This document shows positions 5,549-13,208 of a stretch of DNA of 16,261 bases, in pieces. Numbering within the stretch: position 1 is the first letter of the stretch; each line of letters starts with the position of its first letter. Source of the DNA: Spirochaeta sp. UBA2779 (GTDB lineage: Bacteria; Spirochaetota; Spirochaetia; DSM-2461); the NCBI GenBank assembly GCA_002352375.1, contig DEIH01000161.1:8631-24891 (forward strand), read 5' to 3'. The notes beneath the pieces are model-generated. The model did no database searches and was not told where the DNA came from. It saw only the letters and a list, made by a program, of their open reading frames with translations. The position numbers were made by a program, and so were the translations under genes.

Positions 5549-6850
5549 ATGAAACCGCTGTTTTTATCTCTGCTGCTGACTGCTCTACTGCTCTCCTGCT
5601 CCACCACTGCAGATAAAATCAATGTTGTTCCCGAAACCGTTCCCGAAAATCCACCACTCTCTTCCGCTGATGTGCAGAACGTGCAGTCTTCGATTAAGAG
5701 GCCGGAAGACGGCGAACAGACCAAGGAAGAGATTCTCCGGACGATAATAAGAAACATGACACTGGAGGAAAAGATCGGTCAGCTGTTCATTCTTCAAATC
5801 CGATACAACGGGGATGGTTCTCCCCGAAGAAAAGTAGATGAGGAACTCAGCCGTTTTCTCCAGGATTTTAAACCCGGAGGTATTATCCTCTTCCGTGAAA
5901 ACATTGGTAACAACAAGCAGGTGAAGTCGCTGATTTCAGACCTTCAGAGTCTCAGTGATATTCCACTCTTTATTTCCGTTGATGAGGAAGGAGGCTTTGT
6001 TTCCCGGCTGGGAAAAGTTCCGGAAGTGGATGTTACTCTTCTTCCTCCGGCTCTTTCCATCGGTGATAAAAACAACCCTGAACTGGCCTACAATACCGGC
6101 CTTGTTCTTGGCAGGGAACTTCGGGCCCTGGGAGTGAACATGGACATGGCCCCGGTAGCGGATGTGAATACAAATCCGGATAACCCTGTAATCGGAAACC
6201 GGGCCTATTCTTCCAACCCTATAACCGCCGGGAAAATGGTTGTTGAGGTTATCCGGGGGTTTCACAAGTACGATATTGCTTCTGTTATCAAACACTTCCC
6301 CGGTCATGGAGATACCTCTTTCGACACCCATGTGGGAACGGTTGTTCTACCCTTCAGCCGGGACCGCCTTGACGCAGTTGAATTTATCCCTTTTGAACTT
6401 GGTATCAAAGCCGGTACCGATGCCATCATGACAGCACATATTGTAATGTCCGGTATTTCCTCCCTCCCACTGCCGGCTACGTTGAATCCGGAAATAATCA
6501 CCGACATTATCCGGAAAGAATTTGGCTTTGACGGTCTTGTCATTTCCGATGCACTGGAAATGGGAGCTATCAGAGAAAATTATACTCCTGAGGAATCTGC
6601 TGTAGCGGGAATAAAAGCCGGACTGGATATTCTACTGATGCCGGAAAACCAGATTTCGGCTTTTAAAGCTTTGATTGATGCGGTTCAACGGGGTGAGATA
6701 TCAGAGAAGCGCATCGAAGAATCGGTCTACAGAATTCTCCGGACAAAGTATGAACGCAGGATACTCTCCCCTGAACCTGCCGGAGAATCAATCGAAGATG
6801 TTCAGAACGACCCGGCTCACCTGGCCTTGATACAGACTTTTCTCGGCTGA
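5549..6850 (+). CDS. Lipoprotein glycoside hydrolase family 3, NagZ-like beta-N-acetylhexosaminidase
   Basis: 433 residues. Residues 1-17 are a lipoprotein signal peptide with lipobox LLSC (Cys17), followed by a Pro/Ser/Glu-rich linker to about 60. The GH3 TIM barrel then runs from about 65 to 405: LEEKIGQLF (72-80), the DEEGG substrate loop (145-149), and the NagZ-type His-Asp dyad KHFPGHGDTSFDTH (248-261; His253, Asp259). The nucleophile is Asp334 in VISDALEM. NagZ enzymes remove GlcNAc from peptidoglycan fragments using a dyad instead of a separate acid/base residue, and all key residues are present here. Classical NagZ is cytosolic; a lipid anchor places this one in the envelope, so it probably acts on periplasmic muropeptides or on dietary chito-oligosaccharides. 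No C-terminal GH3 domain is present. No Shine-Dalgarno precedes the ATG. It is a single gene, convergent with the SEC-C gene. Confidence -1.
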   Translation: MKPLFLSLLLTALLLSCSTTADKINVVPETVPENPPLSSADVQNVQSSIKRPEDGEQTKEEILRTIIRNMTLEEKIGQLFILQIRYNGDGSPRRKVDEELSRFLQDFKPGGIILFRENIGNNKQVKSLISDLQSLSDIPLFISVDEEGGFVSRLGKVPEVDVTLLPPALSIGDKNNPELAYNTGLVLGRELRALGVNMDMAPVADVNTNPDNPVIGNRAYSSNPITAGKMVVEVIRGFHKYDIASVIKHFPGHGDTSFDTHVGTVVLPFSRDRLDAVEFIPFELGIKAGTDAIMTAHIVMSGISSLPLPATLNPEIITDIIRKEFGFDGLVISDALEMGAIRENYTPEESAVAGIKAGLDILLMPENQISAFKALIDAVQRGEISEKRIEESVYRILRTKYERRILSPEPAGESIEDVQNDPAHLALIQTFLG

Positions 6851-6884
6851 AAAAGAACGGCCTTCTTAACTCAGTTCAATTCGT

Positions 6885-7955
6885 TTAAAAATCTCCCCAC
6901 TGCAGTTCCCGGGAAAACAGCTTGGAAGGTACAACCTTTTCATGTCTCCCTAATTGAACATCAGGCAGAGTAAGCCCCAGTGGCTCTGTAAAATATCTGG
7001 CAGGCTCTCTTAAAACTACATGAAAGAAGAATGCCCCTTCTTCAAATTCCCCGAGAATATAAGGAAAGGCGTTGGTGAAGATTCGCTCCACATCATTCCG
7101 GTCCCAGCCTCCGGAACCCTGAACATTAAATGCATGCAGGTAAAAGGGCAGGCTGGATTGATGAAACGGTGACAGCTCGAAAAACCCCCAGTCTCCCTCA
7201 GCCCAGTTCCATTCATCAGCCAAAAAATAAAACAAACGTTGAAACTGTTCTTGAGGATCGCTGTCAAGAAAATCCCGGGCTCTGGTGGAGATACCCAATT
7301 TACCACTTCTCATGAAGGTAAGCCGCAACTGTTTCATGATATCTCTTACGACCAGCATCTGAGGTTCATCAGATTCCCGGCGAACCGGGCTGATTTCAAG
7401 GGTGGATAAATCGGTAAAAGGTTTGAAGCCCTCCTCAAACCATGCTTTTGCATGCACCGGCGGAAGATAACCTGCAGAGGTTAACTTTATCGGCCCCTCT
7501 GTCAGCAGATGGTTCAGCAGCCACCTGATCTGTCTCAATACGGGAATGTCCGGGATATCTTTTTCTGTTATACTTCCCCGAAGGCTTACGAATTCCGGGG
7601 TTTCCTCCAGGGGGAGAGTTGAAGTCCTGTGCATCATATCCGGGGATAATCCCAGAAAATCGTCTTCGGGTTCCGAGTTGGCATTATCAACCATCTCACG
7701 GGTGTATCGTTCTACTTCTTCAAGACTGGAAAACCCCCGGCCTTCCATCTTATCCTTAAGCTGATGAAGAACTTCGGTCGCCGCATTCGGTGTCCCCCGG
7801 GATTCCTGAATCGTGAGGCCATCATCATCGGAAAAATCTGACATTCCCGGAAATGGAATAATATTCGATCCGGCCGATTCGGAAGCACCACAGCAGAACT
7901 TGTACTTCTTCCCTGAACCGCAGGGACAAGGATCGTTGCGACCGATTTTTCCCAT
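6885..7955 (-). CDS. SEC-C zinc-motif protein with uncharacterised C-terminal region
   Basis: 356 residues. It opens directly with a SEC-C motif (about 5-23): GRNDPCPCGSGKKYKFCC, with zinc ligands Cys10, Cys12, Cys21 and Cys22, as at the C-terminus of SecA and in many unrelated proteins. A disordered Ser/Asp/Glu stretch follows, then an alpha-rich region. From about 155 to 240, a segment with ITSAGYLPP-type and GISTRARDFLDSDP-type motifs resembles a winged-helix-like region I associate from memory with pRiA4b ORF-3/SEC-C proteins. The C-terminal 120 residues are rich in Trp and Phe, including WNWAEGDWGFF. No signal peptide, so cytoplasmic. The gene starts 9 bases after the barrel gene ends and has only a weak ribosome site inside that gene's tail, so it is probably co-transcribed. 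The function is unknown; SEC-C motifs often mediate ribosome or protein contacts. Confidence -1.
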   Translation of the reverse strand: MGKIGRNDPCPCGSGKKYKFCCGASESAGSNIIPFPGMSDFSDDDGLTIQESRGTPNAATEVLHQLKDKMEGRGFSSLEEVERYTREMVDNANSEPEDDFLGLSPDMMHRTSTLPLEETPEFVSLRGSITEKDIPDIPVLRQIRWLLNHLLTEGPIKLTSAGYLPPVHAKAWFEEGFKPFTDLSTLEISPVRRESDEPQMLVVRDIMKQLRLTFMRSGKLGISTRARDFLDSDPQEQFQRLFYFLADEWNWAEGDWGFFELSPFHQSSLPFYLHAFNVQGSGGWDRNDVERIFTNAFPYILGEFEEGAFFFHVVLREPARYFTEPLGLTLPDVQLGRHEKVVPSKLFSRELQWGDF

Positions 7956-7964
7956 GAAAAATCT

Positions 7965-8612
7965 CTACCAGTCGCTGCTGCTGTCCGAAGAGGAAGATTT
8001 GCTGCTCTTTGAACCGATTCCACCGGTTCTCCAGCCTATTCCGATGTTTAAATTGGCGTTAGTTTTACCACCGTCGAAATAGGCTTCATCGGAAAATTCC
8101 CAGATGTAATATGTATAAGGCCTCCATGCCAGAGATAAACCGGCATTGATAACAAGATTCCCCTCCCCGGGTTGAAAGTAGAAGTTGGCTCCGATACCGA
8201 GACCGGCACTTAGAGAAATCTGAAAAGTATCCCAATTTGCATACCACCAATAATTTGCATCCAGGAACAATCCGCCACCAAGTATCAGCCCCATATTGCC
8301 GAAATTGATATCTCCACCGTATCCCAGGATGAAATTCGAACCAATAAGAGTTTCATCAAAATCTGAAAGTTTATTTATCCATCCTGATGATCCCTTTACA
8401 CTCGTTCCGTAATAAGGATTTATTTGTGAATAAAAGCCGGTACTATCTCCTTTGAGAAAAATGAAATCCACCCCGATACTTCGAAGTTTTACACCCTCAG
8501 ATTCATCAATCTTCCCATGAATGTTATACCCTAAATTTATCAGAGTCGTTTTCGCCGCAACCGGAAAAACAACCGCCGCAAGAATCAGAACAAGAATCAT
8601 CAATCTCTTCAT
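7965..8612 (-). CDS. Small predicted outer-membrane beta-barrel protein
   Basis: 215 residues from the ATG at 8612. That start gives a typical Sec signal peptide (MKRLMILVLILAAVVFPVAA, then K) and sits after a GGGGGC ribosome site and an extended -10. The longer reading to 8720 would run into the neighbouring coding region. The mature part alternates Gly/aromatic/polar residues in many short amphipathic strands, for example ILGYGGDINFGNMGLILGGG and LSLAWRPYTYYIW, as in small porin-like or OmpW/OprF-type barrels. No specific family is recognised. It ends with an unusual Ser-rich, Lys-containing tail (SSKSSSSDSSSDW) instead of the usual terminal Phe strand. With the upstream LPP20 lipoprotein and TM2 gene it forms an envelope cluster. 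Barrel assignment moderate, function unknown. Confidence -1.
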   Translation of the reverse strand: MKRLMILVLILAAVVFPVAAKTTLINLGYNIHGKIDESEGVKLRSIGVDFIFLKGDSTGFYSQINPYYGTSVKGSSGWINKLSDFDETLIGSNFILGYGGDINFGNMGLILGGGLFLDANYWWYANWDTFQISLSAGLGIGANFYFQPGEGNLVINAGLSLAWRPYTYYIWEFSDEAYFDGGKTNANLNIGIGWRTGGIGSKSSKSSSSDSSSDW

Positions 8613-8634
8613 CAAAAAGCCCCCATATAACCAA

Positions 8635-8643
8635 AGTATAACA
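8635..8643 (-). promoter_or_regulatory. Extended -10 promoter for the barrel gene
   Basis: On the minus strand the motif is TGTTATACT, that is TG-n-TATACT. TTGACT lies 14 bases upstream of TATACT, too close for a standard -35, but extended -10 promoters do not need one. Transcription would start about 16 bases before the ATG at 8612, leaving room for the GGGGGC ribosome site. Confidence -1.
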
Positions 8644-8667
8644 TAACTCCCATCAGTCAACATCTGT

Positions 8668-10026
8668 CTACATCTTAAAAATCTCCACCAGTTCTCCGGA
8701 AAGAAAAGGATCGTCAGCAAGTTTCTTCAGCAGGTTGCGTGCCGCCCGTTTATGGGCCTGTTCCCAGTCCAGCCCCCCGTCTTTAAAGGCGTCAATTTCA
8801 CGAACCAGCAAAGTATTTCCTTTTCGGGAAACTGTAAGAACAGCCCCTACCTGAGTAATAAACGGGGCATTCGCCAGCTTCTCTGATCGTGGAAAGTCAA
8901 ATACGGTCCAGGCAAACTCCAGATCCAGATCGCCTTCACCGGGAGAAACAGTCTCTGCTGGAAGAGGCAGGCCGGATATCCAGTCACCTACGGCCCCGTC
9001 GAGAGTTGAAAGCTCTCCAACCACAGAGCTGTTGACTGAAAGTGCCAGCAGAACAGGATTTACCACAATCTCCACAGTCGCTCTGGAAATGGGAAATCCC
9101 CCCGGGGGGATGTTCCAAACTGCCAAATCGGGAATAACTTCCATCCGAAATGTACCTGTTGCCGTGGATTCAGGGGATAAGGTATATGAAAAACTTCCAT
9201 CGGGACCGGTTGTTAGTTGAACTGTACCGGCTTCCGGATTGGTAAAAACCAGAGGATAGGCTCCCATCTCAAGATTGTCGCCGGATTCAACTTTACCTGA
9301 AACAACAACTTCCGATCCAAACTTAATCACGGAAGGGCTCACCTGTGCCTTCACAGCCAAAGATCCCGTCCGATCTGAAATCTGGCCATCTACACTGTCT
9401 ATCAGAAGCCCTCCGCTTCCCAGGGTTTCATCTTTCACCCGAAGTCCCCATGGAGAGGATAAAAGAGTTACCCTGGCCCGGCCCAAAGCTGCCATTATCT
9501 CAGCTTCACTTAAGTTACCTTCAGCAACCGGTTTTAACGCGGTGTTGGCCCTTAAAGTAAGGGTAGCGATTTCTTCATTGATAATCGCCGCCCAGACCGC
9601 TTTGGACAATCTCACATAAACCCAGGCTCCCTGATCGGGTGAAAACCAGGTATCAACGGTTTCCACAGACTTCAGATTCTGTTCAACTGATTCATTAACA
9701 GTCCGGTCTACAGACTCGGTGAAATCCCCCTCGGATGAAGCTCTGGAGGAAACCTTCAGCTCCGAGCTCACCTGAGCTGAAATTTGAGCCGCAAGGTCGG
9801 CCCGGGCAGCCGCAGCGGCCTTTTCCCGGTCTTCGGCCATATTTTCTGTATTACTGCCGCCAATCCCGACATAGAAAGAACTTGATGACGGATATGAGGA
9901 AAGCCATTCAGGCATACCGCTGTTCGGTCCCCCTGAGCATGCGGTAAAAAGAAAAATAAGAACCGCCGTAAGAGCGGCCGTTTTGAAAATCCTATTCGAA
10001 AGACTTGATATCAAAATCTTCATCAC
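8668..10026 (-). CDS. LPP20-family lipoprotein with Ig-like middle domain
   Basis: 452 residues beginning GTG-ATG. AGGAG (10036-10040) is 9 bases from the GTG and 12 from the ATG, so GTG at 10026 or ATG at 10023 is the start. A lipoprotein signal ends at Cys30 (FLFTAC). Residues 38-150 match the LPP20 domain: PEWLSSYP, YVGIGGS, a long Ala-rich helix with RADLAAQISAQV, then AWVYVRLSKAVW. Residues about 225-320 look like a beta-sandwich (SPSVIKFGSEVVVSGKV, then GTVQLTTGPDGSFSYTL), as in carboxypeptidase-regulatory or Big-type domains. The C-terminal ~110 residues resemble another lipoprotein domain with a helical end. LPP20 proteins are outer-membrane lipoproteins of poorly known role, related to CsgG/TolB-N-like folds. 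The start overlaps the TM2-protein gene by 35 bases, indicating translational coupling. The barrel gene follows after 55 bases with its own promoter. Confidence -1.
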   Translation of the reverse strand: MMKILISSLSNRIFKTAALTAVLIFLFTACSGGPNSGMPEWLSSYPSSSSFYVGIGGSNTENMAEDREKAAAAARADLAAQISAQVSSELKVSSRASSEGDFTESVDRTVNESVEQNLKSVETVDTWFSPDQGAWVYVRLSKAVWAAIINEEIATLTLRANTALKPVAEGNLSEAEIMAALGRARVTLLSSPWGLRVKDETLGSGGLLIDSVDGQISDRTGSLAVKAQVSPSVIKFGSEVVVSGKVESGDNLEMGAYPLVFTNPEAGTVQLTTGPDGSFSYTLSPESTATGTFRMEVIPDLAVWNIPPGGFPISRATVEIVVNPVLLALSVNSSVVGELSTLDGAVGDWISGLPLPAETVSPGEGDLDLEFAWTVFDFPRSEKLANAPFITQVGAVLTVSRKGNTLLVREIDAFKDGGLDWEQAHKRAARNLLKKLADDPFLSGELVEIFKM

Positions 10027-11305
10027 TGAGGTCGTCTCCTAAATCATCCGGTAGCTCCGGAGAAACCGAAAAATTATCTGAACCTTCATCATCAAAGGAC
10101 AAATCAGGCAGATCGCCAAAATCACTCTCAAGATCCAGAGCATCCTCCGGTTCCGACAGTACAGCCGTCGGTTCCTCTGGATCAAAAGTTTCTACTGCGG
10201 CGGCTTCTGCAACTCCAGAGGCCCCTGCTGCAGCGGCTCCGAGCTCTTCTCCAAATGAAAATTCTTCACTTTTATCCACATCCGCCGGGAAATCAGGAGC
10301 TTTTTCAGATTTTTTAGTTTTTTTCGGATTCTTAGTCTTTCTGGGAGCTTTAGGAGGTTTTGCTGACCTTGGAGCCTTGGCCGTTTTAACTTTTTTAACC
10401 TTCGGCTGTTTCACTTTTCCGGTGTAGCTTGAACGGTTTACCGGTCTCTCATTCCGATGATCCTCGTTCCAGAACCGTATATAGGCTCCGGTAAGAAAGA
10501 TATCAAAAAATACTCCGATACCGAAAAGTCCACCTGTCAGAAGCCAGATAATACCACTGACATATCGACCGAGATAAAAGCGGTGTATACCCAGTATTCC
10601 CCAGTGAAAAAGAAAGGCGTAAGCGGTTACATAACTCTTCCGCCCTTCCCGGGCCACGGTTACAGCCATAACCACCGGTAGAATAATTCCTGTAAGAGCG
10701 TTAATTATCAGTATTGACAAAAGAAAACTCCAGAGATTCTCCTTTATCCAGATAAAAGCTCCCCTGAAATCCCCGGAACCGAGGATGGAAACCAATGTTC
10801 CCATATCTTCCATCCGGGACATGAAAAAGCCGCTTACAGATCCTATCCCCGAGTTTACCAGAAGACTGCTGCCGGAAATCTTTTTTGGAGCTTTTCCCCC
10901 TACAACAGCGTAGGTTCGCTTCAAAAACCGGCGGTTTACAACGGTATCTTCACTTATATATTTCCCGGACTCAGTAAATTCGGAGCTATCAGGATACTGA
11001 CCCTCCAGAAAATAACGGGCAACGGCGTACAGACTGCTTTCAAACTCCGGATTTTCCGTTTTGGGATTATCCGGCAGCATTTGAACACGGAAACTCTCTG
11101 CCGCCTGAAAAACGGCCATCCCGTCATCACAGCCCTTGGACAGAGCCCGCTGATAAAACAGCCAGGCCGCATCGTAATCTCCAGCCTGAAAATAACCGTT
11201 ACCCCGGTCTGCATCCTCTCTCCAGGCATCCCCGGCGTACAAACCCGCCAGAACCAGAAGAGAAAGGAATAACAGCAAAACACCGCGCTTCATATGCATA
11301 CTCAT
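9992..11305 (-). CDS. TM2-domain membrane protein with basic linker and acidic tail
   Basis: The start is uncertain: three in-frame ATGs lie at 11305, 11299 and 11293. All give a signal peptide ending near LAGLYAG, and none has a strong ribosome site. A farther ATG at 11398 would bury the signal sequence. From 11305 the protein has 437 residues. After the signal comes a TPR-like stretch (RGNGYFQAGDYDAAWLFYQRAL), then a spacer, a hydrophobic helix (LLSILIINALTGIILPVV), and the TM2 domain: two helices joined by the hallmark GIHRFYLGRYVSGI. A Lys/Pro-rich basic segment of about 40 residues (KVKKVKTAKAP, KAPRKTKNPKKTKK) then abruptly gives way to an acidic Asp/Glu/Ser tail to the end. TM2 proteins are found widely without a unified function. 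It heads the envelope cluster and is divergent from the GH36-like gene. Confidence -1.
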   Translation of the reverse strand: MSMHMKRGVLLLFLSLLVLAGLYAGDAWREDADRGNGYFQAGDYDAAWLFYQRALSKGCDDGMAVFQAAESFRVQMLPDNPKTENPEFESSLYAVARYFLEGQYPDSSEFTESGKYISEDTVVNRRFLKRTYAVVGGKAPKKISGSSLLVNSGIGSVSGFFMSRMEDMGTLVSILGSGDFRGAFIWIKENLWSFLLSILIINALTGIILPVVMAVTVAREGRKSYVTAYAFLFHWGILGIHRFYLGRYVSGIIWLLTGGLFGIGVFFDIFLTGAYIRFWNEDHRNERPVNRSSYTGKVKQPKVKKVKTAKAPRSAKPPKAPRKTKNPKKTKKSEKAPDFPADVDKSEEFSFGEELGAAAAGASGVAEAAAVETFDPEEPTAVLSEPEDALDLESDFGDLPDLSFDDEGSDNFSVSPELPDDLGDDLSDEDFDIKSFE

Positions 11306-11432
11306 GATACTCGATTTATCGGCATGTGAATGCAATAGATAGCAGGGATTTATTAGATATCCCTTCGAAAAAATCGGTACTGGTCGTGATTCCCGCATCA
11401 GAGTATGCTAATTTTCATATCAGGGAGCCCCG

Positions 11433-13205
11433 ATGATCAAGATTCTGCCCACCGGCACCTCCGCCATCGTGAAGCACGGATTAAAACCCGTCCGCAGCAA
11501 TAAAGCCCGCGGCCGCCTTGGAGATGGTGCAAAAGAGCATACTTTCGAGACCGGACCGGTGAGTATTCACGCCTTCTGGAAAGACAACAAACTGGAAGCC
11601 GCTCTGAAAATTAACTCCGAAATATACATCCGGAGTATCACCCTGGATTTTCGGTTCAGATCGCCCCGGCACTCGGGAGATACAACCCTCTGGGTTGAAG
11701 CATTCAATGATTCGTTTAAAACCGGAAAGATAAGAACAGTTCCCGGTATTTTTTCACAAAAAACCAACCGGGATGGAGCATTCGCCCTCTGGATCGCAGA
11801 AGAGCCGGATAACGATGGCTTATTTTTCAGACAGTCACCCCCGGGGGATTACCCCCTTCGATTCCACTGTAAACCTCTTGCCAGGATTCTGAAGATAACA
11901 TGGGACATCAACCGGATGTTCGACGAAGGGGAGAGCCTGAATCTTCCCGAGGTGGGAATAAGCCGGGGCCGTATGGACAAACTACTGCCCTCCTGGCGCC
12001 GTGAGTGGGAAAGAGCCTCCCACCGGGAACTCCCCGGGAATAGAAGAGTCGGCTGGTGTGGAGGAAAGGAGCTTCAAACCCCAAAAGATCTCCGGGAAAT
12101 TCTCAGCTCCATAAAGTCCCGCAAAATCAAGATTGACTGGTTTTCCATTGGTCCGGAATACGCATCAGAATACGGCGACTGGCTTCTGCCTTCCGAAGCA
12201 TTCAGAGACCGTATGGGAAGCCTGTCCCGCACCATCAGTGAGCAGAGTATGACTCCGGGGCTGAGATTCGCTCCCCTTCTTGTGTCAAAAAAATCCATAC
12301 TTGCAGATGAATACCGGGAATGGCTTGTTAAAACGTCTAATGGATTGCCGGTTACAGTTCCCGGATATTGCGGGGAAAAAGAATCTCTATACGTCCTTGA
12401 TGTTACCAGAGAAGATGTGATTAAACATCTCAAACGAACCTTTACCATCATGCGCGACCAATGGGGTTTCAGAGCTTACTCTCTGGAGCGGATAAATGCC
12501 GCCGTCGTTCCCGGATTACGTAATGATAACAAACTAAGCGAAAGTACATTGTTAAAAATAACGGCAGAAGCAATCCGGGGAACCCTGGGGAACAAGGTTC
12601 TCATCCTTGCCAGCGGCCTCCCGCGGATAACAACTCCGGGTATCTGGGATGCCAGAGTACTTACCCCCGGGATTATTACCACCAACGGTTCCCGAAAAAA
12701 ACGCCTTGCTCTGATGTCTGTAACCTCCGCCCTGCTGCACAGTTCATATTGGAATGAATCCACCTGGATTAACGCCTCGGGTATGCTCCCTATGAGTCTC
12801 TTTCAACAGGATTGTGATTTATCAACACAATCTCTCAAGACTGCGGTAATTCTGTCTTCGGGATTGGTAACATTCACCGGAGATCCACGAACCATAAAAA
12901 ACAACGTCGGGAGCTCAATTACAGATTTTCTGGAACTCTTTCACAAATGCCGTAAAGGAAAGCTCAGTATCGTTCCAGGCATCGGCGGGGGGAGTAACCA
13001 GCCTCTGGTAGTCCGCAACAGCACCGGTTGGGTGGGTCTATTCAACTTCTCCAACCGAAAAAAGGAAGTCCGGCTGGCCAGGGATGATATGAAAATAAAT
13101 CTTGGTGTCTCTACCGCACTTTCCGCAGGAGACAGCACGATTTTCAACAGTCCCGAGATTCACGTGGCCCTGCCCCCCATGGGTTATCGCCTCTTCCGGG
13201 GATAA
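11433..13205 (+). CDS. GH36/melibiase-like protein lacking apparent catalytic residues
   Basis: 590 residues, no signal peptide, with AGGGAG 5 bases before ATG. The scheme of a GH36-type alpha-galactosidase can be followed: an N-terminal beta-sandwich (to about 195), then barrel landmarks GWC (207-209), YGDW (247-250), PGLRFAPLLVSKKS (275-288, compare PGLW.AP), LYVLDVTREDV (319-329, compare LDLTNPEV), and a C-terminal beta domain ending in PMGYRLF. The residues that do chemistry are missing. The usual DDGW is replaced by SIGPE. The K-x-D nucleophile motif on strand 4 reads SLER (350-353). The R-x-x-x-D acid/base site reads ARVLTP (407-412). The NDPD segment reads NAS (447-449). It may be a carbohydrate-binding pseudoenzyme, or an enzyme with relocated catalytic residues. 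The next gene follows after 3 bases, implying one transcript. Fold moderately sure, activity unlikely by the GH36 mechanism. Confidence -1.
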   Translation: MIKILPTGTSAIVKHGLKPVRSNKARGRLGDGAKEHTFETGPVSIHAFWKDNKLEAALKINSEIYIRSITLDFRFRSPRHSGDTTLWVEAFNDSFKTGKIRTVPGIFSQKTNRDGAFALWIAEEPDNDGLFFRQSPPGDYPLRFHCKPLARILKITWDINRMFDEGESLNLPEVGISRGRMDKLLPSWRREWERASHRELPGNRRVGWCGGKELQTPKDLREILSSIKSRKIKIDWFSIGPEYASEYGDWLLPSEAFRDRMGSLSRTISEQSMTPGLRFAPLLVSKKSILADEYREWLVKTSNGLPVTVPGYCGEKESLYVLDVTREDVIKHLKRTFTIMRDQWGFRAYSLERINAAVVPGLRNDNKLSESTLLKITAEAIRGTLGNKVLILASGLPRITTPGIWDARVLTPGIITTNGSRKKRLALMSVTSALLHSSYWNESTWINASGMLPMSLFQQDCDLSTQSLKTAVILSSGLVTFTGDPRTIKNNVGSSITDFLELFHKCRKGKLSIVPGIGGGSNQPLVVRNSTGWVGLFNFSNRKKEVRLARDDMKINLGVSTALSAGDSTIFNSPEIHVALPPMGYRLFRG

Positions 13206-13208
13206 AAA

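Noticed and set aside
5936..6331. 131-codon antisense frame inside the GH3 gene
   Set aside because: It mirrors a conserved enzyme and has no start signal or domain.
6853..6867. Hairpin between the GH3 and SEC-C genes as a terminator
   Set aside because: The stem is a 5-bp AT-rich AAGAA/TTCTT with no U-run, too weak to call.
8613..8720. Longer N-terminus of the barrel protein starting at 8720
   Set aside because: It would precede a perfect signal peptide, overlap the lipoprotein gene and ignore the ribosome site and extended -10 that fit the ATG at 8612.
10005..10427. 140-codon Ser-rich plus-strand frame opposite the TM2 tail
   Set aside because: Its low complexity is the reverse complement of the Asp/Glu- and Lys-rich tail of the real gene.
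11306..11398. Longer N-terminus of the TM2 protein from 11398
   Set aside because: It would place about 35 polar residues before the signal peptide and has no ribosome site.
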